15,021 bases of DNA from DASUGM01 sp036274055 (GTDB lineage: Bacteria > Acidobacteriota > Vicinamibacteria > Vicinamibacterales > SCN-69-37): positions 1 to 15,021 of the forward strand of contig DASUGM010000291.1 of the NCBI GenBank assembly GCA_036274055.1, written 5' to 3'. Shown here piece after piece: positions 4,914 to 11,912 of this stretch (positions are counted from its first letter, which is position 1; the number at the start of each line of letters is the position of its first letter). The notes under the pieces are model-generated. The model had not been told where the DNA came from, did not search any database, and saw only the letters and a program-made list of their open reading frames with translations. Made by a program: the position numbers and the translations under genes.

Positions 4914-7525
4914 TCCCGGGCCGCCGGCATCGCGCGATCGCGCGGATGTGGCTGCACCACATCCCTGAACCGCGCCGCGCCGAGTGGCTGGCCGACCTCT
5001 TCGACGATCTCGCCGAGAAGCAGCGCGCCCACGGCGTGCTCCGGGCCGACGCCTGGTTTGTGCGCGAAACAGCGTCGCTGGCGCGCGCGGCGCGCCGGCC
5101 CCGAGCGCGCCGCGGCGTCTCGGGGCTAGCCGCGGATGTCGCCGCCGCTGCGACGCAGTTGCGGCGTACACCGGTGTTCTTCGTCACCGCCGCGTTGATG
5201 CTTGCTGCCGGCGTGACCATCGCGGCAACGACAGTCGGGTTCATCGACGCAATCCTCCTCAAGCCGATCAGCCGGGTCCGGCCCGACGACGTGTTCCGGC
5301 TCGGGACGACCTCGCCGACATCGGGCGACCGCAGCCAGTTCGCGTTCCCGGAAGTCGTCAGCCTTGCCGAGCCGCTGCGCGGCATCGCCGACCTCACCGC
5401 CGCCCATCTCGTGCCCGTCGTCGCGCGGGTCGATGGTGATTCCGCGCAGACGCTGGCGGAGGTGGTCGCCGGTCCGTATTTCGACATCCTTGCCCTGCCG
5501 CCGCGCGCGGGCCGGCTCCTCCGCGTGTCGGACGACGACGCAACGGCGACGGCCGTCGCGGTGATCAGCGACGCGTGGTGGGCGTCGCACTACGGCCGAT
5601 CACCGGCGGCGATCGGCACGACGGTGTTTCTCAACCACACGGCATTTACCGTCGTCGGGGTCGCGCCGCAGGCCGGATCGGCGGCGTTCGCCGCGTCGAG
5701 TACCGACTTCTGGCTCATGGCCAGCCATGCCGGAACGCTGATGCCGCCTGACTTCCGGTCGGATCGCGCCCGCCGCGCCTTCGTCGTGATCGGGCGGCTC
5801 ACGGCGAATGCCACCATCGCAGCGGTCGTCGCGGCCTCCGCCACCGCGAGCACGACACTGCAGCGCGAGGCGCCACGGAGCCGGCCGGACGATCGGATTG
5901 TCGTCCTGCCCGGTAGTCCGCTCGGCAAGGCGCAGCGCAGTGTCGCCAGGGTCGTCGCCGCGCTGCTCGCGTCGCTGGCGACCGTCGTGCTCGGCGTCAT
6001 CTGCGCCAACGTCGGCAACCTGGCGATGGCGCGGGGGATGACGCTCCGGCGCGCCACCGCGATCCGTTTGTCGCTCGGCGCGTCGCGCGGCCAGGTGCTG
6101 CGACAGGCGCTGCTCGAGGGCGCGGCAATTTCCGCAACTGCCGCCGCCTGCAGCGCCGCCGCGTATCTCTGGATCGCCGGTCGCTTCGCGACGATCCCGA
6201 TCCTCCCGACGTTTACGCTGCGGCTGGAGCTACTAACGGATCCCTGGTTTCTATTCGTCGTCGTGGTCATTGCCGGCGGCGCCGGACTGGTGCTGGCGCT
6301 CGGGCCGGCGCTCGCGGCGGCCCGCATTGACGTCATCGCGACGCTTCGCGACGCGTCCGGGGCGCTGCGGTTCGGACGCCGCGGCGCCCGCCTCCGCCGA
6401 GGGCTGGTCATCGCCCAGGTGGCGCTGTCGTTCTTCCTGATGGTGATGGCGGCGGTGTTCATGCGGAGTCTGTCGTCGACGCGGACACTCGATCTCGGCA
6501 TCGACGTCGACCGGCTGGCGATCATGGATTTCGACGTCGAGCCGCCGGTTGGCAAGGACGAGCAGCATGCGATCATCGTGCGCGCGCTCGACGCGATCCG
6601 CGCGCTGCCGGGCGCAGCCGCGGTCGCGCAATCGACCGAAGCGCCGATCGACGCGCTGGTCGGCAGCGCCGATTTGCGGACGCCGGGCGCCGCGGAGGCG
6701 CCGCCGCTCGCGCGCGTCTCGGTCATCGGCGCGACGCACGGCTACTTCGAGACGGTCGGCGTGCCGATTCTGCAGGGCCGCGGCTTCGAAGCGACCGACG
6801 CGGCCGGGAGCGTCGCGGTGATCAACGAGACACTCGCGCGCCGGTTCGGCGACGCTGCCGGCCTCGATCGCATCGTCGATTTGGGCAACGGGCGGCGGCC
6901 GCGGATCGTTGGCGTGGCAAGAAACGCGCGCTATCGATCGATTGGCGAGGGCGAGCAGCCGAACGTGTACTTGGTCATTGAGCCGGGCTTTCATCGGACT
7001 CTGATCGCCCGAGCAAAGGGCGACCCGAGACTGTTGCTGACTGATATTCAACGGACGCTCGACCGGATCGGACCTGGCGTACAGGGATTTTTTCCGCGCA
7101 CCGGCCGCGATCACCTGCGGTTCGACCTGCTTCCCGTCGAGGCAGGCGGCGCGGCGGCAGCCATCGTCGGCAGTCTGGCAGTCGTCTTGAGCGGTCTCGG
7201 CCTCTACGGTCTGGTCGCCTGGATTGTCGAGCTGCGGCGGCCGGAACTCGGGCTTCGGCTCGCCCTCGGCGCCCGTCCGGGTGACGTGCGCGCCCTGGTC
7301 GTGCGCTACGCCATCGCCAGCGCCCTGCCAGGCGTGCTGATCGGACTGGCGGCGACGCTGCTCGCGGTCGGCGCCTTTCGCAATCTCCTCTTCGGTGTTC
7401 GCGCGGTCGATCCGGTCGCCTTCGTCTCCGCGAGCGTGCTGGTGGCGGCGCTGGTGCTGGCGGCCGCGTGGATTCCGGCGCGGCGGGCAGGGCGCATCGA
7501 TTCGAGCGCGCTGCTCAGATCGTAG
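4910..7525 (+). CDS. ADOP-type FtsX/MacB-like permease (2) with N-terminal prefix
   Basis: An 871-residue inner-membrane protein with the same double architecture as permease 1 but only distantly similar. A charged, helical cytoplasmic prefix of about 85 residues (IPEPRRAEWLADLFDDLAEKQ near 19-39) precedes the first membrane segment (about 89-112). Then follow a MacB-type periplasmic domain, a first FtsX domain (about 344-490, loop LRRATAIRLSLGASRGQVL), a second entry helix (about 500-522), a second periplasmic domain, and a final FtsX domain (about 746-871, ELRRPELGLRLALGARPGDV). No ATPase is encoded beside it. The ATG at 4910 overlaps the PadR stop by 4 bp, fixing the start and linking expression. 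Prefixed ADOPs paired with PadR are a known variant; substrate unknown. Alanine-rich stretches near 820-840 are membrane segments, not degenerate sequence. Confidence 0.92.
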   Translation: MIPGRRHRAIARMWLHHIPEPRRAEWLADLFDDLAEKQRAHGVLRADAWFVRETASLARAARRPRARRGVSGLAADVAAAATQLRRTPVFFVTAALMLAAGVTIAATTVGFIDAILLKPISRVRPDDVFRLGTTSPTSGDRSQFAFPEVVSLAEPLRGIADLTAAHLVPVVARVDGDSAQTLAEVVAGPYFDILALPPRAGRLLRVSDDDATATAVAVISDAWWASHYGRSPAAIGTTVFLNHTAFTVVGVAPQAGSAAFAASSTDFWLMASHAGTLMPPDFRSDRARRAFVVIGRLTANATIAAVVAASATASTTLQREAPRSRPDDRIVVLPGSPLGKAQRSVARVVAALLASLATVVLGVICANVGNLAMARGMTLRRATAIRLSLGASRGQVLRQALLEGAAISATAAACSAAAYLWIAGRFATIPILPTFTLRLELLTDPWFLFVVVVIAGGAGLVLALGPALAAARIDVIATLRDASGALRFGRRGARLRRGLVIAQVALSFFLMVMAAVFMRSLSSTRTLDLGIDVDRLAIMDFDVEPPVGKDEQHAIIVRALDAIRALPGAAAVAQSTEAPIDALVGSADLRTPGAAEAPPLARVSVIGATHGYFETVGVPILQGRGFEATDAAGSVAVINETLARRFGDAAGLDRIVDLGNGRRPRIVGVARNARYRSIGEGEQPNVYLVIEPGFHRTLIARAKGDPRLLLTDIQRTLDRIGPGVQGFFPRTGRDHLRFDLLPVEAGGAAAAIVGSLAVVLSGLGLYGLVAWIVELRRPELGLRLALGARPGDVRALVVRYAIASALPGVLIGLAATLLAVGAFRNLLFGVRAVDPVAFVSASVLVAALVLAAAWIPARRAGRIDSSALLRS

Positions 7526-7624
7526 GCTCAAGGCTCACGGCTCAAGGCTCGGTGTCAAGGACACGCATCGCTGACCTCATTCGCCATGCTCGAACACCGA
7601 GTCCTGAGCCCTGAGCCCTGAGCC
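7525..7624. repeat. Imperfect inverted repeat with heptamer arms (GGCTCAA / GAGCCCT)
   Basis: The left arm (7525-7555) begins on the last base of the ADOP 2 stop codon and is a tandem run of GGCTCAA/GGCTCAC heptamers ending GGTGT. The right arm (7594-7624) starts ACACCGAG and continues as GAGCCCT heptamers. Aligned as reverse complements, 27 of 31 positions agree; three of the four differences would be G-U pairs in RNA. The 38-bp loop shows no feature. The right arm ends 3 bp before the -10 of the peptidase gene, so the element lies between terminating and starting transcription. Confidence 0.82.
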
Positions 7625-7627
7625 CTG

Positions 7628-7648
7628 TAGAATGTGCCCGCCAAGGAG
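7628..7648 (+). promoter_or_regulatory. -10 (TAGAAT) and ribosome binding site (AAGGAG) of the S9 peptidase gene
   Basis: TAGAAT at 7628-7633 is followed by AAGGAG at 7643-7648, 7 bp before the ATG at 7656. The strong Shine-Dalgarno decides the start: an earlier in-frame ATG at 7632 would lie within the -10 and put eight residues before the signal peptide. This is the only gene in the window with a clear Shine-Dalgarno, in contrast to the leaderless-looking starts at 1818, 1880 and 4566. No clear -35; that position lies in the inverted-repeat arm. Confidence 0.6.
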
Positions 7649-7655
7649 ACCTGTC

Positions 7656-10379
7656 ATGAAGCCCTTCCTCCGCCTGCTGCCCATTCTGGCGTTTGTCGTC
7701 ACGGCTGTGCCGATGGCCGCGCCGCGCGCTCAAAGCGGGGCGCCGTCAGCCCGCGCGGACGCCGCGAACGGCCGCGAACTGCCGAAGCCGAACTACGATC
7801 TGGCGTCGCGCTGGACGACCGCTAAAGTCGGGAAGTATGTGTTCTCGACCGCGGTGACCCCGCACTGGCTCGAGTTCAGCGATCGCTTCTGGTACGACTA
7901 CGAGACGCCGGCGGGGCGGAAGTGGTGGGTCGTCGATCCGATCAAAAAGACCAAAACGCCATTGTTCGACAACGCCAAAGTCGCGGCGCAGCTGACCCGG
8001 ATTCTGCGCACGCCGTACGACGCGCAGCATCTGCCGATCACGACGATTCGCTTCATCGAGAACGACACCAAGATCCGGTTCAGCGTCAGCCTCCCGCGCG
8101 ACGCGAAGGTCGAGACCGCGACCGGCCAGGAACTGACCGGCGAAACCCAGACCGAGCAGAACCAGACGCAGGGCGGCGGCGGACGTGGCCGCGGCGTTGG
8201 CCGCGGCGGCGATCAGACTCAGCAGCAACAGCAGGGCCGCGGTCGCGGCGCTGGCGGTCAGGGCGCCAACCAGCAGAACAAAACGTGGTGGCTCGAGTGC
8301 GAGCTCGCCACCGGTACCGTCGTCCTCAACGACAAGTACGAGGCCGAGCGGCCGGCGCCGAACTGGGCGATCGTCTCCCCCGACAAGAAGACGATCCTCT
8401 TCGCGCGTGGCCACGATCTGTTCATGATGGACGCCGCCAACTACGAGCTGGCGAAGAAGAACGCGTCGGACAACGCGATTGTCGAAACCCGGCTGTCCAC
8501 CGACGGCGAGCGCTACTACAGCTTCGCCGCCAACGGCCAGGGCGGCCAGGGCGGCAATCAGGAACAGCAGCAGGACGGCGAGCAAACCGAGGGCGGCCAG
8601 GGCGGCAATGCCGCTGATCGCGTGCAGTCGGACGCCGACAAGAAGTTCGGCCCGCGAACCCGGTCGATTGGCGCGTCGTGGTCGCAGGACGACAAGAAGT
8701 TCTCGATGCAGCGCACCGATCAGCGCAAGGTCGCCGATCTCTGGGTGATCAACGCGCTCGCGTCGCCGCGCCCGCGGCTCGAGACCTACAAGTACGGCAT
8801 GCCGGGGGAAGAAAACCAGCCGCAGACCGAACTCGTCGTCGTCGACATCGCCGGGAAGAAGATGGCGAAGATGACGACCGACTCGTTCAAGGACCAGCAG
8901 ATGGGGCAGGTGGCGGCGCCGGTCACCAACCTGCAGCGCGAGAAACAGGAAACCGCGTCGCGCTGGCTGGCGCCGGGCAGCGACAAGATCTACTTCACGC
9001 GCACGTCACGCGATCTCAAGCGCATCGACATCGTCGAGGCTGACGCGCTGACCGGCGAACCGCGGGTGGCCGTCGCCGAGCGTTCGAATACCTACATCGA
9101 GATCCAGCCGGTGCGGTTGCTCGCGAACAAGGACCTGATTCACTGGTCCGAGCGCGATGGCTGGGGGCACTACTACCTGGTCGGCCCCGACGGCAAAGTG
9201 AAGAAGCAGATCACCAGCGGCGAGTACGTCACCACCGGCGTCGAGGGCGTGGACGAGAAGACGCGGACGCTGTTCTTCAACGCCGCCGGCAAGGAACCGA
9301 ACGAGGATCCGTACTTCACGCACCTTTATCGCGTGAACATCGACACCGGCGAAACCAAGCTGCTCAACCCGGGCAACGCCTCGCACGCCGCCGAGATGAA
9401 CGACAAGAACACCTTCTTTGTCGACAACTCGTCGCGCGTCAACAGCGTGCCGGAATCGGTCCTCTACGACGCCGCCGGGACCAAAGTCATGGATCTGGAG
9501 AAAACCGACGTTGCGTCGCTGCTCGAAGCGGGCTTCAAGTACCCCGAGCCATTCATGGTCAAGGCCGACGACGGCATCACCGACCTGTACGGGACGATGT
9601 ACAAGCCGTTCGACTTCGATCCGGCGAAGAAGTATCCGATCATCCTGTACGTCTATCCGGGCCCGCAGACCGAGTCGGTGACCAAGACGTTCTCGCCGCG
9701 CAACGCCAGCGTCGCGCTCGCCAACGTCGGCTTCATCGTCATCGAAGTCGGCAACCGCGGCGGCAACCCGACGCGGTCGAAGTGGTACCACAATTACGGC
9801 TACGGCAATCTGCGCGACTACGGCGTGCCCGACAAGAAGGCGGCGGTCGAGCAGCTGGCGAAGAAGTACGCCTGGATCGATCTCGACAAGGTCGGGATGT
9901 GGGGCCATTCCGGCGGCGGCTTCATGACCGCCGCGGCGATGTTCAGCTTCCCGGACTTCTTCAAGGTCGGCATCTCCGAGTCCGGCAACCACGACAACTC
10001 GATTTACAACCGCTGGTGGAGCGAGAAGCACGACGGCGTCGTCGAGAAGAAGGGCGACGACGGCAAGATCACCTTCGAGTACGACATCGACAAGAACCAG
10101 GACATCGCCAAGAATCTAAAGGGCAAGCTGCTCCTGATCACCGGCGACATCGACAACAACGTCCATCCGGCCAACACCTACCGTGTCGTCGACGCGCTGA
10201 TCCGCGCGAACAAGCGGTTCGATTTCATCCTGCTCCCCGGCCAGCGCCACGGCTACACGACGATGAACAACTACGTGTTCTGGCGGCGGATCGACTACTT
10301 CGCGCAGCATCTGCTCGGATCGGCGCCGATGGACACGGATATGATCGAGCTGGGCAGGGAAGTCCAGATCAAGAAATGA
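7656..10379 (+). CDS. Exported S9-family (DPP-IV-like) prolyl oligopeptidase
   Basis: A 907-residue secreted serine peptidase. Signal peptide: MKPFLRLLP, hydrophobic core, PRA before QS at about 25. An N-terminal DPP-IV-type beta-propeller (about 45-620; ERDGWGHYYLVGPDG near 500) is followed by an alpha/beta-hydrolase domain. The catalytic triad is readable: Ser752 in GHSGGG, Asp833 in GDIDNNVHP, His865 in GQRHGY; spacings of 81 and 32 residues match those of DPP-IV (78 and 32). It would release peptides from proline-containing substrates in the periplasm or outside, supporting amino-acid scavenging. Two low-complexity inserts interrupt the propeller: a Gly/Arg/Gln-rich one at about 160-208 and a Gln/Gly-rich one at about 291-321; both lie between propeller strands and are probably disordered surface loops. 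Start chosen by AAGGAG 7 bp upstream. The gene ends 3 bp before a perfect terminator-like palindrome. Confidence 0.94.
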   Translation: MKPFLRLLPILAFVVTAVPMAAPRAQSGAPSARADAANGRELPKPNYDLASRWTTAKVGKYVFSTAVTPHWLEFSDRFWYDYETPAGRKWWVVDPIKKTKTPLFDNAKVAAQLTRILRTPYDAQHLPITTIRFIENDTKIRFSVSLPRDAKVETATGQELTGETQTEQNQTQGGGGRGRGVGRGGDQTQQQQQGRGRGAGGQGANQQNKTWWLECELATGTVVLNDKYEAERPAPNWAIVSPDKKTILFARGHDLFMMDAANYELAKKNASDNAIVETRLSTDGERYYSFAANGQGGQGGNQEQQQDGEQTEGGQGGNAADRVQSDADKKFGPRTRSIGASWSQDDKKFSMQRTDQRKVADLWVINALASPRPRLETYKYGMPGEENQPQTELVVVDIAGKKMAKMTTDSFKDQQMGQVAAPVTNLQREKQETASRWLAPGSDKIYFTRTSRDLKRIDIVEADALTGEPRVAVAERSNTYIEIQPVRLLANKDLIHWSERDGWGHYYLVGPDGKVKKQITSGEYVTTGVEGVDEKTRTLFFNAAGKEPNEDPYFTHLYRVNIDTGETKLLNPGNASHAAEMNDKNTFFVDNSSRVNSVPESVLYDAAGTKVMDLEKTDVASLLEAGFKYPEPFMVKADDGITDLYGTMYKPFDFDPAKKYPIILYVYPGPQTESVTKTFSPRNASVALANVGFIVIEVGNRGGNPTRSKWYHNYGYGNLRDYGVPDKKAAVEQLAKKYAWIDLDKVGMWGHSGGGFMTAAAMFSFPDFFKVGISESGNHDNSIYNRWWSEKHDGVVEKKGDDGKITFEYDIDKNQDIAKNLKGKLLLITGDIDNNVHPANTYRVVDALIRANKRFDFILLPGQRHGYTTMNNYVFWRRIDYFAQHLLGSAPMDTDMIELGREVQIKK

Positions 10380-10382
10380 CGA

Positions 10383-10438
10383 GAGGTCGGGTGTCCTTTA
10401 TTCATGGTCTGCATAAAGGACACCCGACCTCCTTTTTT
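10383..10438 (+). terminator. Perfect 19-bp palindrome with T-tract: intrinsic terminator, possibly a dispersed repeat
   Basis: GAGGTCGGGTGTCCTTTAT (10383-10401) is repeated exactly as its reverse complement at 10413-10431, with an 11-bp loop and then CTTTTTT ending at 10438. Nineteen perfect pairs are longer than a typical terminator needs. It fills the whole gap between the peptidase stop (10379) and the next ATG (10441), which hints at a mobile palindrome that has been taken up as a terminator. Confidence 0.88.
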
Positions 10439-10440
10439 GA

Positions 10441-11412
10441 ATGACTCAAACTCGCCAACAACGCCGCGCCTCTGATCGTGCGGGGCGCGGCCGGTTTGCC
10501 GGGCCGCTCGGTTCGCGCACCGGGCTGCTGACCCTCGGCGGCATCGCCGCGGCGGGACTCGCCGTTGTCGTCTGGTATGTCGCCAGCCGGCCGCCGATTC
10601 GCGATGGCGCCCCGAGCTGGTCGCCGGACAGCCGCCACATCGTGTTCTATTCGGAGAGCGGCGGCGCCGCGTCGGATCTCTACGTCATGGACGCCGACGG
10701 CGGCAACCGGCGGGCGCTGATGACGACCGTGTTTTCCGAGGGCGCGCCGGCGTACTCGCCGACCGGCGCGCAGATTGCCTACGACACCGACCGCGACGGC
10801 AACTTCGAGATCTACGTCATGAACGCCGACGGCCGCGGGCAGAAGCGCCTGACCAGCAACCCGGCGCGCGATCTGGCGCCGGCCTGGGCGCCCGACGGAT
10901 CGCGGATCGTGTTCATGTCGGATCGGGCCTCGAAGCCGGAGTTCGACATCTTCATGATGAAGGCCGACGGCAGCGGCGTCGAGCGGCTGACGACTGGCCA
11001 GACCAGCTGGTTCCCGCAGTTTGCCAGCGATGGCCGGCGCATCGCGTTGCACATCGGCCGCGACGTGCACATCCTCGACGCGCCATCGAAGATCCTCAAG
11101 CGGCTGACGTTCGATCCGCAGAATGGGATGTATCCGACCTGGTCGCCGGACGGGCTGCAGATCGCGTTCATGTCCTGGCGCAACGGCCGTACCGAGATCT
11201 TCACGATGAACGCCGACGGCACGAATCAGCAGGTGCTGGTCTCGATGGCGCGCGGCAGCGTCATCGACCCGCGCTGGTCACCGGACGGCACGAAGATCGT
11301 GTTCGTGCACGTGCCTGAAGAGCGCGTTCAGGATCAGCAGTCGGAAAACCAGGAGCGTGTGATTTACACGGTCGAGCTGGCTTCGGGGAAGATGACGCGG
11401 CTCTCTCGGTAG
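10441..11412 (+). CDS. Membrane-anchored TolB-like (PD40) beta-propeller protein
   Basis: A 323-residue type II membrane protein: a basic cytoplasmic start (MTQTRQQRRASDRAGRGR), one membrane segment (about 28-48, LLTLGGIAAAGLAVVVWYVA), then a periplasmic propeller. Six PD40/WD40-like repeats are visible from their S/A-PDG/S-xxIVF cores (SWSPDSRHIVF, AYSPTGAQIAY, AWAPDGSRIVF, QFASDGRRIAL, TWSPDGLQIAF, RWSPDGTKIVF), three of them followed by D/EIxxMNADG-type strands. Such propellers, as in TolB, are protein-interaction platforms; no catalytic residues are seen. A TGA stands in frame immediately before the ATG and no other ATG or GTG lies before the membrane segment, so 10441 is well supported. 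Yet there is no ribosome site: the preceding bases are the T-tract of the terminator. The last 20 codons are duplicated 339 bp downstream. The function of the propeller is unknown. Confidence 0.88.
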   Translation: MTQTRQQRRASDRAGRGRFAGPLGSRTGLLTLGGIAAAGLAVVVWYVASRPPIRDGAPSWSPDSRHIVFYSESGGAASDLYVMDADGGNRRALMTTVFSEGAPAYSPTGAQIAYDTDRDGNFEIYVMNADGRGQKRLTSNPARDLAPAWAPDGSRIVFMSDRASKPEFDIFMMKADGSGVERLTTGQTSWFPQFASDGRRIALHIGRDVHILDAPSKILKRLTFDPQNGMYPTWSPDGLQIAFMSWRNGRTEIFTMNADGTNQQVLVSMARGSVIDPRWSPDGTKIVFVHVPEERVQDQQSENQERVIYTVELASGKMTRLSR

Positions 11413-11417
11413 ATCCT

Positions 11418-11519
11418 CGCTGTAGGTTCTTCGGTTCGGAACTTCGGGGGTTCGGGCGTTCCGTTCTGACGTTCCTCGATGCATAGTTCAGCGAACTGAG
11501 CACCAAGGAACGGCAGAAC
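11418..11519. repeat. Octamer palindrome, copy A (left arm and loop only)
   Basis: It begins CGCTGTAGGTTC, continues through five octamers ending TTC, and carries the central CAGTTC-like loop region and GAACGGCAGAAC. It then stops: the right arm is missing and copy B starts at once with GGTAGATCC. Its fourth octamer, GGGGGTTC, is the exact complement of the right-arm octamer GAACCCCC, whereas copies B and C have changed bases there, so A preserves the better-matched left arm. Confidence 0.85.
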
Positions 11520-11529
11520 GGTAGATCCT

Positions 11530-11668
11530 CGCTGTAGGTTCTTCGGTTCGGAACTTCGGGTGTTCGGGCGTTCCGTTCTGTCGTTCCTCGATGCACAGTT
11601 CAGCGAACTGAGCACCAACGAACGGCAGAACCGAACGCCCGAACCCCCGAACGAAAGAACCTACAGCG
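11530..11668. repeat. Octamer palindrome, copy B (one octamer missing in the right arm)
   Basis: A 139-bp imperfect palindrome bounded by CGCTGTAGG and CCTACAGCG. The left arm has five octamers ending TTC. The right arm (11633-11664) has four octamers beginning GAA and lacks the unit GAAGTCCC that copy C contains. The middle carries CAGTTC and GAACTG, separated by AGC, forming an inner hairpin. Confidence 0.85.
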
Positions 11669-11688
11669 GATGTGCCGCCGCCGGCGGC

Positions 11689-11751
11689 CAGGAGCGCGTG
11701 ATTTACACGGTCGAGCTGGCTTCAGGGAAGATGACGCGGCTCTCTCGGTAG
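11689..11751 (+). pseudogene. Orphan duplicate of the PD40 gene's last 20 codons and stop
   Basis: It encodes QERVIYTVELASGKMTRLSR and TAG, identical at the protein level to the end of the propeller gene at 11350-11412. The two base differences are both synonymous (CGT to CGC in Arg, TCG to TCA in Ser). No start, promoter or ribosome site belongs to it; the upstream open frame is merely the palindrome read through. It is a by-product of the segmental duplication. Confidence 0.85.
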
Positions 11752-11756
11752 ATCAT

Positions 11757-11903
11757 CGCTGTAGGTTCTTCGGTTCGGAACTTCGGGCGTTCGGGCGTTC
11801 CGCTCTGACGTTCCTCGATGCACAGTTCAGCGAACTGAGCACCAACGAACGGCAGAACTGAACGCCCGAACCCCCGAAGTCCCGAACGAAAGAACCTACA
11901 GCG
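11757..11903. repeat. Octamer palindrome, copy C (complete)
   Basis: A 147-bp palindrome bounded by CGCTGTAGG and CCTACAGCG. Five octamers ending TTC (11761-11800) face five octamers beginning GAA (11860-11899) in mirrored order, so each left unit has a complementary or near-complementary partner on the right. The middle is the CAGTTC-AGC-GAACTG hairpin region. It lies between two convergent genes, 9 bp from the stop codon of the BNR gene, and could act as a two-way transcription barrier. Confidence 0.87.
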
Positions 11904-11912
11904 GATGTGCCG

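Larger units (their letters stand above)
11349..11858. repeat. 339-bp-offset direct duplication of gene tail plus palindrome
   Basis: Bases 11349-11519 recur at 11688-11858 with 7 differences in 171 positions. The copy includes the last 21 codons (with stop) of the PD40 gene, the first part of the intergenic space and the left arm and loop of the palindrome. Within the first copy a second, 112-bp duplication (11408-11519 to 11520-11631) shows 4 differences. The order is therefore tail, half palindrome A, full palindrome B, tail copy, full palindrome C. Confidence 0.9.

Noticed and set aside
1880..7525. Complete MacAB-type efflux system
   Set aside because: No ABC ATPase and no periplasmic adaptor are encoded in the window; both permeases fit the orphan duplicated type.
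7632..7655. Upstream start for the S9 peptidase (ATG at 7632)
   Set aside because: This ATG overlaps the -10 hexamer, has no ribosome site, and adds CPPRRPV in front of a normal signal peptide; AAGGAG places the start at 7656.
11560..11751. Small protein of 63 residues ending QERVIYTVELASGKMTRLSR
   Set aside because: The open frame is palindrome sequence fused to the copied PD40 gene tail, with no start signal; the tail is explained by duplication.
11408..11903. CRISPR-like array from the regularly recurring 100-bp repeats
   Set aside because: The copies are contiguous or carry a duplicated gene tail between them; there are no unique spacers of constant length and no cas genes.
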